Shown piece by piece: positions 22,121 through 31,578 of a stretch of DNA of 64,000 nt; positions within the stretch are counted from its first letter, which is position 1, and every line of letters starts with the position of its first letter. A program made the position numbers and the translations under genes. The notes below the pieces were generated by a model, which did not search any database, was not told the origin of the DNA, and saw only the letters and a list, made by a program, of their open reading frames with translations. Origin of the DNA: Liolophura sinensis (lineage: Eukaryota; Mollusca; Polyplacophora; Chitonida; Chitonidae); assembly GCF_032854445.1 (NCBI RefSeq), contig NC_088302.1, forward strand, positions 39,810,191 through 39,874,190, read 5' to 3'.

Positions 22121-23037
22121 AATGAGCGAGGCGCGTGATGTCACGCGAGAGGCGCGCAAACGAACCAATAAGCGCAGCTCTTTCAGCTCCTTTGCGCCCA
22201 AACGGACCCATAGATGACCACGCGATCTTGGCTCGAGCGAGGCACTGAGAGGTACACCGTGGAAATGCCTGGACTCCATTTCTATAGCCTCCAAATAAAT
22301 TCGGTGGTGATGTCGAGCTCGGTTCTCGCACATTTTGGGGTTGGCCTTGTCCAGATGGACAGCCAAACATCGAAATAAACACAAATGGTCGCCATAAGGT
22401 CCATCAGTTCCGCCCACTAACGTGTGCAGCCCCTTGTTTGCCGCCAGATATAGCGGCAACGTTACCACGCCCTCACCGGCTGTTGGGGAAGTTTATGGAC
22501 ATAAAACAACACGTTGGTCAAGAGATCTAAGATCCATTTCGTGTTGGGACGTTGTTGCTGCGTCCAGGTGAGTGGATCTTTGCTGTGGAGATGGGCGAGG
22601 AGTTCACGCAGGTCAGCCCGACTCGCCACGTCGTACGAAGCGTCGAGCACGCGTGAATTATTCGTGCTAGGGTAAAAGTAACGCACCTGCCCTGTCACTA
22701 TGTGGCCAAGGATATACCGAAAGCTATAGTTGACGGTAATGGCGGTGGCTTGATCGTCATGGATAGCGTTCAGATATTCGTCCATGGCTCCGAGATCGCT
22801 GAACCGGTAGTTGTAGAGGCCCTGCACCGGCTTGCCGCGATGGAAATGCTGGCGGATGGAACGCCAACGCTGCCGATACAGTTCCCGTATATCACTCTCA
22901 CTGTTAGGCAGGAGATAGTCGAGGGGTTGGGTCGGGCCAGGTGGAAACTGGCTCGCCGGGATCTTCCACTTTGCCTTGATCGACTCCTCCGTTTCTAGAC
23001 TTCCTGCACTCTTCCTGCACTCGGGTATCTTTAACAC
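21893..23037 (-). pseudogene. Polinton-type protein fragment (N-terminal region of the polymerase polyprotein), frameshifted
   Basis: The first frame (23037-22462) includes YRQRWRSIRQHF and, near its end, RPNTKWILDLLTNVLFYVHK. It runs into a stop at 22462-22464, and the sequence continues in the next frame (22468-21893) with VTLPLYLAANKGLHTL and GDHLCLFRCLAVHLD. The pattern RPN-KW--D--TN--F-V followed by LP-Y and Y-D-LC-FRCLA is one I know from the region preceding the B-family polymerase in Polinton-related proteins. The exonuclease and polymerase motifs are absent: the frame reaches FHGVPL and then enters the left TIR. Together with the TIR and 6-bp duplication this supports Polinton origin. 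Assignment is by pattern memory and a profile search would settle it. Confidence 0.6.
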
Positions 23038-23039
23038 AG

Positions 23040-23290
23040 AAGCGTGTAGAGTATAGTAGAGTATAACTATAGTATAGTAGAGGATAAGTATAGCAGAGTA
23101 TAACTATAGTAGAGTAGAGTATCGTATCTTAGAGCATAACTATAGTAGACTAGTATAGTATAGTATAGTGTAGTATAGTATAGTATTGTATAAAAAATAG
23201 GACAGTATAGTTATTATCTTATAACTATAGTATAGTATAAAAAAAATAGTAATAGTAATAGTATAGGATAGTATAGTACAGTTTATTATA
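23040..23290 (+). repeat. (TATAG)n-type degenerate microsatellite
   Basis: GTATAGTAGAG and GTATAGTATAG words run for about 250 bp. The reverse-complement array (ACTATACTATACTATAC) lies at 24690-24722, so the two arrays bracket the recombinase and SINE segment in inverted orientation. Confidence 0.85.
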
Positions 23291-23329
23291 CACCTAAGTG
23301 TCCAGCGCCTACTATATTATGTAGTAAAC

Positions 23330-23367
23330 ACAACTGTCCAATATTTTAAAATATATTGGACAGTTGT
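23330..23367. repeat. Near-perfect palindrome
   Basis: CAACTGTCCAATATTTT pairs with AAAATATATTGGACAGTTG around a central TTTAAA-like core, with one 2-base bulge. A second smaller palindrome, TACTATATTATGTAGTA, lies at 23310-23326. Both sit within 120 bp upstream of the recombinase start and may be ends or regulatory sites of that insertion. Confidence 0.8.
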
Positions 23368-23429
23368 AACTGTGACGTCACACGTACGTACTACTTTTTG
23401 TTTGTCAACAAGCAGACGACACAACAAGC

Positions 23430-23946
23430 ATGGCTCCCGATCAATCAGATTCTGACCCTTCTGATCTCACCGACGCTGAAATTTGCATGCTACTGGATCC
23501 ATTTGATGACCCAGAGCTGGACAACATTTTAGAAGCAACACCAAGTACCTCACACCAATTCCCGAATGTCGCCTCAAACCTGATGCAGCTGTGTGGTATT
23601 ACTCCACTGCAATGGAGAGCATCGTTTGGGAGAGCTAATGAAGAGGGCAGCCGAGGCTGCTAGACTGAAAGGCCGGATAACTTCTCACTCAGTCCGAAAA
23701 ACAACCGTCCAAACCCTTGTAAAATCTGGCGTCGCTCCACATAAAATTATGCAGGTCACCAGACACAAATCCCTTGCTAGCATCCAGGAGTATGATTCTA
23801 AATTATATCACGTAGAGCAGAAGCAAATGTCAAGTTTACTTCAGGGCAATCGCGCTTTCATTCAACTATCTCCCGCGCTTCCACTCCCTGGCCGGTCAGT
23901 TCAAGTGCACACAAACGAAGTTTTCACGACTCCGATGCTTTTATGA
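23430..23946 (+). pseudogene. Crypton-like tyrosine recombinase remnant
   Basis: An acidic N-terminal frame (23430 on; MAPDQSDSDPSDLTDAE) shifts by +1 around 23600 into a frame that runs to 23946. The second frame reads LGELMKRAAEAARLKG, then HSVRKT, RHKSLASIQEY. HxxR, the later H (RHKS) and the Tyr nucleophile (QEY) match box II of the tyrosine recombinase fold, with Crypton-like spacing. The first catalytic Arg region and most of the core-binding domain are missing: about 150 residues remain, where intact Crypton recombinases have several hundred. The copy is internally deleted and frameshifted, so inactive. Strand is opposite to the Polinton fragments, consistent with a separate insertion. 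A polinton-like virus origin is possible but less likely. Confidence 0.65.
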
Positions 23947-24401
23947 CAGTTGCAGTCAAAGCGCGACTGAGATACTTGTTTAATTGTTATTTGGACCTGG
24001 AGCTCATTCACGGAATACGAATTTGAACTGTGATATGGAATTCATGCCAGGAGTATCCACTGTCTGCACGGCATCATTGAAAACTGATGACCGCTTCTCT
24101 CTTGTGTGTTAGCGGCTTTATTTCTTATTTGTAGAATTTCTTACATACCTTTGTCTTTGGGAGCTAGTGTTAAACGTTGTTTTGGAAATGGATCTTGCGA
24201 TTATCGACTTGGAACGGCCTTTACGGAATACGAATGATATATGAATGTCGGACATGACGCTTATATTTACCCTGCCTTGTTCATCATGCTGGTTTACACT
24301 GTGCACGGGGTGTAGCGTCATCACACGCCCCTGACCTTTACACCAATCACTGTACTATGCGACCTTACTATTACCCTACTGTAGTTTTACTTTTTGATAG
24401 A

Positions 24402-24654
24402 GGGGCCTCCGTGGCTCAGTTGGTTAGCGCGCTAGCGCAGCGTAATGACCCAGGAGTCTCTCACCAATGCGGTCGATGTGAGTCCAGCTCATGCTGGCTT
24501 CCTCTCCGGCCGTACGTGGGAAGGCCTGCAAGAAACCTGCGGATGGTCGTGGGTTTTCCCTGGGCTCTGCCAGGTTTCCACCCACCATAATGCTGGCCGC
24601 AGTCGTATAAATGAAATATTCTTGAGTACAAAACACAAATCAAATAAATAAATA
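24402..24654 (+). repeat. SINE-1 copy, nearly full length
   Basis: The head GGGGCCTCCGTGGCTCAG, with A box TGGCTCAGTTGG (24413 on), is tRNA-like. The B-box region (GATGTGAGTCC) is degenerate, lacking GTTCAA. The body has CTGGCTTCCTCTCCGGCC and GCGGATGGTCGTGGG. The tail is GTATAAATGAAATATTC with AAATAAATAAATA. It is inserted inside the mini-Polinton. Confidence 0.9.
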
Positions 24655-24689
24655 CTATTTTATAGCTATACAATATTATAGTCATACTA

Positions 24690-24722
24690 TACTACACTAT
24701 ACTATACTATACTATACTATAC
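24690..24722 (+). repeat. (ACTAT)n microsatellite
   Basis: ACTATACTATACTATAC array, the reverse complement of the (TATAG)n array at 23040-23290. Confidence 0.85.
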
Positions 24723-25129
24723 GAGTGTGTATGTGTGTGACTTACCCTGTCGTATTCAGCACGTTGATGCACTCGCCAATCCCACAACCGGTAATAACGT
24801 CTTGTTACACCCGTTTGCATTAGTACTTTGTTTTCTTTTTTCCCATGCACCTGCTGGTGCCGGACCAAATGTGTCTGTCGGGGAAACGTCCGGGCGCAGG
24901 TCGGGCACGTGAACCTCGCTCCGCTCATGCCTCAACCAATTATCACGCCGGGAAAACCACCTGGCACACGTGCTGCAAGTAAACTGGGACCTCTCTCCCT
25001 CGGCGTGGTGTGTTTGTCAGGCCGCACCCATGTATCCCGCCTGGCACACGTGCTGCAAGTATACTCCTCCTTTCCCGAAGCCTCTCCTTTTTTATCTCCT
25101 CCTCCTCTTCCTCCTCCTCCGTAAGCCAT
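24707..25129 (-). pseudogene. C2H2 zinc-finger region of the Polinton gene, frameshifted
   Basis: Three fingers are visible on the minus strand in shifting frames. The first (EYTCSTCARR, about 25070-25010) has lost its spacing. The second (FTCSTCARWF...RHERSEVH, about 24980-24915) keeps C-x2-C-x12-H-x5-H. The third (FTCPTCARTF...RHQQVH, about 24910-24840) keeps C-x2-C-x12-H-x3-H. Amino-terminal C2H2 fingers are common on Polinton-type polymerase proteins. The region begins 107 bp inside the right TIR, downstream of the TIR TATA box on the same strand, so it was probably the 5' end of the gene whose later part is at 23037-21893. Confidence 0.6.
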
Positions 25130-25235
25130 GATGGTAGCCTAGCGTCTCTCTGGGTGAACGTGGTCTGGTGTTGGCTAGGCAGGTAGGATAGCCAGAGTAG
25201 CTTCATTCTCTTCACACACCTTCTTTTTATCCCGT

Positions 25236-25582
25236 CAACGCGGACGTCAACAGAATTCAGGCGCCAAAACCGCGCGGTCACCATTGGTCAGTTTTGGCGT
25301 GAACGGAGTTTACCCATTGGTCAGTTTTGGCTCGAAATGGAGCTCACCCATTGATCAGTTTTGGCTCGAAATGGATCTGAAGGAGCTGCTGTTTTGCGTG
25401 ACGTCACCCGATTGCGAAAGGAGCAGAGGGAGCTACGCTAATCGGTCCATTGGCGCACCTCGCGTGACGTGTGACGTCACGCGCATGCGCCTCGCTCGTT
25501 CATGGGAGCGTGGACAACGACACACCTCCACCTTTCCCAATTCCACCTCCAATCCGACATCAACTGCCCCTTTTATACTACT
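25236..25582 (-). repeat. Right terminal inverted repeat of mini-Polinton, with promoter-like motifs
   Basis: Inverted match of 21698-22120. It has two perfect CRE sites TGACGTCA (25399-25406 and 25472-25479), CCAAT words read on the minus strand, and TATAAAAGG at the terminus on the minus strand, pointing into the element. Confidence 0.85.
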
Positions 25583-25588
25583 TGTGTG
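25583..25588 (+). repeat. Right 6-bp target duplication TGTGTG
   Basis: Identical to 21692-21697. Because TGTGTG is simple sequence, chance is not negligible, but its exact abutment to both TIR ends is convincing. Confidence 0.75.
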
Positions 25589-26137
25589 GTAGCCTCTGTT
25601 GGTAAACACATGTTTTCCAAAGCTTAATTTTTCAGTTCAGTAAGTTCCATGCATCACTTGCATAGTCTTTTCTCTTTTGACATTCAACCGGTCCTTGACC
25701 GGTATCGCTGTAAGGAACGTAATAGCTGAACGTAATTCTAACTGTTCTCACAAATGCTTAAATAGCAGAAAATTACACGGCAGATCCTGATTTTGATTAC
25801 AGCACCTGTATACATGCACTAACGATTAGCTGTAAGATCCGTGTTTTCATTTATGTACATTGCTCTGTTGAGAACGTGCTTTAGATCAACACCACGTGGA
25901 GGCACATCTATTCGATGAAGAAGCGCGGGGACATATTAATCCATCAAAGATGACAGGTCGGGTTGACCTGACAAAGCGTTACGTCCCCCCAACTCCCTGG
26001 TGCACACACGTTATAAATGAATTACAGGCTTTATTCCGCATGTCACATTAGGCCCGGTCCACGAGTTATACACTCTCACCAGGCACACATCACTTGGAGT
26101 TCCTCTCTCAGCAGATTACACTAACAGAGCGATAACC
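25589..26137. other. Non-coding, nothing recognised
   Basis: No repeat or gene is recognised. Sequence at 26040-26130 could be upstream of the candidate exon that follows. Confidence 0.35.
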
Positions 26138-26229
26138 ATGTCTGATGTCTCTGTCACGCCATCGGCAACATCTGCATTTGATCAAGAGGAAATAAATCCA
26201 CTGACCCTACCCTCTCCATTCCTTCCAGA
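26138..26229 (+). CDS. Candidate first coding exon, product unknown (low confidence)
   Basis: An ATG in fair context (AACCATGT) opens 30 codons, MSDVSVTPSATSAFD then QEEINPLTLPSPFLP, and meets a strong donor, CCAGA|GTAAGA, at 26230. Without splicing the frame ends at TAA one codon later. The Ser/Thr/Pro-rich peptide is not one I recognise and no following exon was identified, so this may be chance. Confidence 0.2.
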
Positions 26230-29200
26230 GTAAGACAGGCACAAGTGTTTTAAAGAAGAAAATAAGAAACTGATCCTATTGCTCTTTTTTCCTTGATTTT
26301 AGCAAATGTTATGGTGGACAGACTCAATGTACGCCGAAAGGATTTAAAAATGACACGCAATCTTACTTCACCTTGTATATATGAAAAAAATATACCAAAT
26401 GTCACGTCATACACACTGAAGCACCAGACGTTGAGGCTTACTCTATACATATTTGTGAACATGTATCTACATTTAAATTGCCATTTGTTTAATGTCCTTT
26501 ATTTCAAATTCGATATGTTTATAGGTTTATGTAAATATACATTTAACGAGAACTTGGAATGGTACCCGATCTGGGTATATACTGTTTTCATTTAACTCCC
26601 ATAAACTATTCCTTGCGTTTTTCTAACATCATCGAAAACTGTTCACGGAATCTCAGTACATTACTCTTTTCTGTTGTCCAACTTTGCCTACTTTCTTACT
26701 TCTTTGGTGGCTTTATGATAAACTTTATTGACCAGGAACCACTTGCTCAGAGTGATCGTAGGCTAAGTTCATTGTAATTACAATGACGACACATGTTAAA
26801 ACATGTTGCCATTATATAGTTACAATCTCCTTAACCTGCGACCGCTGTGTGCAAGAGGCCCCTTGAACGCCCATCAAGGTTGGTTACTGATATTCGAATG
26901 TCTGGGTATGAATTTCTGGAGAATTAACAAACTAAACAGTTCTAACATCCTACGCTATGTAACACAGTGCCCCATATGGATCACACGCCATGTCGGCATT
27001 CCAGGGATTACCGGAAAACTGTTGACATTTTCGCCTGACAGATTGTACAAATCTCCACACAACACGCGCTCGTGACTCTCTGACATATCCGATTCATATG
27101 CATACGAGCGTTTAAGACTTTGCCCATCTGTTATACTTTACATGATTTATCACTCGATGAATGCCATTACTGACAGCTTTAGTCCAACACTGTCACTTAT
27201 GACTGAGAGATAACCCTTATTTACGTTCATAATGCATTATACTTACCCTGCAAGCATTAAAGCGATGTGTTTACTTAAACAAAGACTCAAGGCAGCACGT
27301 ACTGTAGGTCCAGGATTGTAGCCACCTTCTTAGATTAATTCAGTCTATATACCCCGTGGTGTACCTTGCCTCGGCGTTACTACAATGTTTTGTTCAGGGT
27401 ACAGTATAAGCTGAAACTAGTGTCCGGAAACCTTCAATAAGCGATGCCGAATGCAGTATACAGCGTTTAAAAGAAAATGGGAAATCCTCAAATGATCCAT
27501 ATAGGGAAATCAGAGCATATGGCTTATATAGTCCTTATGGCAACAAATTTTATTTATTGTATTTTCTTGGGATTTTTATCATGAAACTACAAGGTTCTAA
27601 CGGCAGAAAAACAAGCACAAATAGCCATATTGTTTACCTATAATTAGATATGTGGGTCTGTTAATCAGTGAGAAGACAGAATTCTGTAGACACCAAAAGC
27701 TGTGAAAGCTAGGACAATATTGCCCCCAGACACGGACGAGGTCATGGACCAACAATCCGAGCATGACGTCCCCCTAATATTATTTCCACTGTGTTTAGTG
27801 TAGCATGGCTGTCTTACCAAAAATCGTACAAAATCATGATTACTATCAACCGAAACCGCAAAAAACTTCTGTTGCATGTCCACATTCTTTGATCGAGAGT
27901 TTTTAACCTTCTCTTAGAATTTGAAGGTAATATGTCAAAACTCGTGTGACCTGACACATACCAGAGCCCGGTAACACATTTGTTAAAACAAAATTTAGCC
28001 ACAATACACAGGATATAAAACGTTACGTCATTTTTTTGATTTGTGAATTTTCTGTAACTGTACTCTATAAACTTTTTATTACTTTCACTTTTTACTTAAT
28101 GATGGAATCAATTAAGCTAACTAGTCGTACGTCATTCTTTTGATTTACGATCTGTGTTTTCTCTGTGTTTACTCTAAACACTTTTCCATTACTTGGTGTT
28201 CAGCTGGAAACCGGAAAAACGTGAGAATAGAATATAGTTTCGAGGCGTTAACATTGCCTACCATTGTATGATTGTGCTTGGGTGTTGCAGTGTCTATTAG
28301 AACCAACCCAAGGATTTTATTTGGACTTTGCGACGCCTGTAATATAAGTGATCGAATGACTTATGACATGAACTTATGTTTGACCCATTATGAGCGAACC
28401 AGGAATGAACACTTTATAACTTTACTCGCAAAGATGTTCATGTATAGGCCTAAATCAAGGTCAAAGTCTTCAACACACTCTACACACCTGGCCGTCAAAA
28501 TGATCAACTTGCAGACTTCGATAATCGATACCTTAATGTTCGTTCGAACATCACAAACATGCCGCTGCTTGCCTGCTTACCCACAGTCTTATCTCCAGCA
28601 CGACCTGTCCAGCACACAATCCGATCGATCACAGAAAAGCTTAATTTGAGCAGCAAGCCTTTCCTGAAGTATGGGAATAGTTAATTGTCTTCCAAGAACA
28701 ATGCAGACATCTACAGGGAATTCAGTCTGCGGCAATAACGGCAGCAATAGTTATGCTCTAGTATTTACTGTTATTACCCTGCTTCATCCATCTTAAGTTA
28801 ATTGCTCCAGAAGTCCATAAACAGCTAGGGTATCCCCATAAGCCATTATTCTATTGTGCCTCTCTGTAATTTAGAACGGATGGTGGTTGTCCGGTATCCA
28901 GAGACCACTTTTTTAGTGGATAGGAAGGCGAATCTTTGCAGGCAATTTATGTGTATGCTAAACTGGTCGTCATAAGTGTGTCTGAAATTTGCCTTGAAAT
29001 TATGTGACGGTATCAAATTTGCCACTATAGCACCCTTTTACAGAAAACATCTCGCTTGTCCCTTCTAGCCCTGACGTTATATAATATACAAGAGGTTTTG
29101 TGTCCTTCAACACAAAATTTCTTGTGAGGTTCAACCAATGGCACCATGGATTGCACAAAGCAAGGGGAGGAACAAACCGTTAGAACTTTGACTGGCGCAT

Positions 29201-29339
29201 TATTCTTTCGAAGGGCTGCATTTACTTTAACATTCGCACAATAGGCTATACACAATATCAGAAACAACTAATACTTTGTCATCAAAACTGAAAAATTATA
29301 TTCATTTTTATTTCAAAATCAAGCATGTGTAGTTCACAT
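26230..29339. other. 3.1-kb non-coding stretch, no gene recognised
   Basis: The longest frame (to 28649, about 120 codons after an acceptor-like GTGTTGCAG at 28281-28289) has no recognisable domain and a composition like random sequence. Confidence 0.4.
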
Positions 29340-29912
29340 TTATCTATTTATTTCATTGGTGTTTAACGCCATACTGAAGAATATTCACTCATTCGACGGC
29401 GGCCAGCATTATGGTGGGAGGAAATCAGGCAGGGGCCGGGAGGACCCCACGACCATTGACAGTTTGCTGTCAGACCTTCCCAATTACTGCCGAAAAGGTA
29501 GCCAACATGAGCTGGAATTTAGCTCACACCGACCACATTGGGCGTGAGTTAGTGAGTGCTTCGGGTTTAACATCGTACTAAATAGTATTTCGGTCAGATG
29601 ACGACGAAGGAATCCTTAGAATGCAATGTAATGTGCCTCCTTGTTGCAGGATTTCCACCGCTCTTGTATCTAGTGCTGCTTCACTGGGACGCCTTACGGA
29701 AGAAAATTAAGCCGCCCCGCCCGAGCCATTATACTGATGGGTCAATCAGTCGTTGCAGTATCCTTTATGCTAAACGCTAAGTGATCTTAGGTGTGACTCG
29801 ACCTAGGGTTGACTCTGGATCTACCGCTGCCGAAGCGGACGCTCTGCCTACTGTGCTATCGGGGCCGGTGCGACCGAATTGGTGAGAGGCTCCTGTGTCA
29901 TATTGTGGCACG
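29340..29912 (-). repeat. SINE-1 copy split by a nested SINE-2
   Basis: 29340-29541 is the tail and body (TTTATTTCATTGGTGTTTAA, CGACGGCGGCCAGC, CCTTCCCAATTACTGCCG). The head resumes after the insertion at 29871 (GAATTGGTGAGAGGCTCCTG) and fades by about 29912. Confidence 0.85.
29542..29870 (-). repeat. SINE-2 copy, tRNA-derived, inserted in SINE-1
   Basis: On the minus strand it starts GGCCCCGATAGCACAGTAGG (A-box-like TAGCACAGTAGG), has a B-box-like GGTCGAGTCAC, a body with GATTCCTTCGTCGTCATC and a tail GTTAAACCCGAAGCACTCAC. CGACCACATTGG (29530-29541) and CGACCGAATTGG (29871-29882) flank it as a 12-bp target duplication with two differences. Confidence 0.85.
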
Positions 29913-31009
29913 GTAACCGCCGCGACCCAATCCACATTTAAATACTCCAGAATATATCATATCATTATTATGATAGTAATAAAACGTCCAAAAGAAGTTA
30001 CAAAGGCGCAGATGATCGGACTCTGCCGTTGTTTCCACCAACAATAATGGGGGCCACCAACTATTTAATGTTTTCTCATCCCAAAACTGGCAGCAGTTAT
30101 GTAGCAGTAATGTTTGGTAGGTATAATGTTAAATTTCAGAAGATAAAAGCAAAACCGAGGCCTCCATTTTAAATGTAAGATGTAAGTGGTTACAAGCAAG
30201 CCTGCGCTGTTCGAAAAGAAATTGTCACAAAATTTTGATTTTCTTACGGAAAAATAATAAACTTCAGTTTAATGTTTGTTTTGATTTTCAAGAAGTTCAA
30301 CCTGTGATATAGTTATGTCCTATCTTCATATCTCACTTCCGGTATAGATCTCTTACTCATTGAGCCAAAAATAATAATCATAATAGTCTCGTTTCAAAAT
30401 GTGACTTGGGGCTGTATGTCAAAAATCAGGACAAAGGCTTTAATATCACCTTTATTCCTCATTGTGAGACAAGAAAAAAGACTTACTTTTTGAAGGTTCC
30501 TGATCTGAAGTGCTCAAATGGATGACGATATCAGACGATAGAGATAAAAGAACATATCAAATGTGGATTTAGCGAATAAATTTTCCGGAACTAAACTTCC
30601 ACAAGAAACCGACGATCTCTGTATTTGTCGAATGGTTGAATGTCTCTGTGGAAATTAGCTGTTTTCCTTTTGACTTCTGCAGGAAGCTGTCGGGACAAGC
30701 TTACTCTGTAGAATTGATGTGTCTACAACTACATAATTCTTTAACAGGCTTTGCATGGTCTTTCCATTCCGTGAGCGAACTTTTCCAGTATGAAGGACTT
30801 AAGCAATACCACCAAATCGATATTTAACAATGCCACACCGCCTCTTCAACTAAATGGATAGACCATCATCTAGTACACCGGTAAAATGGTGTAGCAATTA
30901 CGTGGATTCAACCAATGCCTACAAACGACAGCGTGTACCTCTGTCCTTTCTTTTTTCATTCATATAGCATTCGGCGCAGTGTATACATGTACCACCTTAG
31001 TCGAGATCG
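29913..31009. other. Non-coding, nothing recognised
   Basis: AT-rich sequence without recognised repeat or splice-bounded frame. Confidence 0.35.
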
Positions 31010-31179
31010 TTAACACAGGAGTGGGACGCAATGTGGCGTCGCTTTCGCTGGTTTCTTCTCCTGTCGTATGTGGGAAGGTCAAGCAGCAACCTGCGGATAG
31101 TCGTGGGTTTCCCCCGGGCTCTTCCGGGTTTCCTTTCGCCATAATGCTGGCCGACGCAGTAGGGCGTAAAACAACAATC

Positions 31180-31209
<30 letters not shown>
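31010..31209 (+). repeat. SINE-1 copy, head degenerate
   Basis: GTATGTGGGAAGGTC, CAACCTGCGGATAGTCGTGG, CGCCATAATGCTGGCCG and a long AAATAAATAAAT tail. The GTATAAGTGAAATATTC segment is deleted. Confidence 0.85.
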
Positions 31210-31210
<1 letters not shown>

Positions 31211-31578
31211 CATGATCATGTATATGTCACAAACACTGAAACATCGTCTTGCATAAGAGCTATGTCATAGCGATTTGTTAACCTTTTATGCATGCTTCTT
31301 TAAAACATGCAAAAGCACGCATACATGCAAGCACTTCGTTCATAACACGCAGGAACTTTGAGTTTATTCCATGTGTACATATCGGTTTATATGGTGTAAG
31401 AATGGGTTTGCGTGAGGTTTAATCTCACTTTCAGCATTATTTCTACCATTCTATGACGTCTGGTGTCTGGAAGGCTCGCAATGGCGACACATTTAAATGT
31501 TGACTCACTAGAACACAGTGTCTAAGATACCAGGCATGACGGCATACCCATTATATCCCCTTATTCTGAACACCTATA
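31210..31578. other. Non-coding, nothing recognised
   Basis: No gene or repeat recognised before the duplicated segment begins. Confidence 0.35.

Larger units (their letters stand above)
21698..25582. mobile_element. Non-autonomous mini-Polinton (Maverick) with nested insertions
   Basis: Long inverted repeats lie at 21698-22120 and 25236-25582, both beginning AGTAGTATAAAAGGGG when read inward, and a 6-bp TGTGTG duplication flanks them. Autonomous Polintons are usually 15-20 kb with AG...CT ends, TIRs of hundreds of bp and 6-bp duplications. This copy is 3885 bp. Reading leftward from the right end it keeps C2H2 zinc fingers (about 25129-24707) and an N-terminal polymerase-type region (23037-21893), both broken by frameshifts. 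Between these lie a Crypton-like recombinase remnant, a SINE-1 copy and pentanucleotide arrays. No DDE integrase, protease, ATPase or capsid gene is present, so movement would need proteins in trans. Confidence 0.8.

Noticed and set aside
24402-24490. tRNA gene at the head of the SINE-1 copy
   Set aside because: tRNA-like boxes are followed by the SINE body and AAATAAATAAAT tail, and the same head recurs in other copies.
28272-28649. 125-codon frame with an upstream acceptor-like site
   Set aside because: No ATG at its beginning, no recognisable domain and no partner exon.
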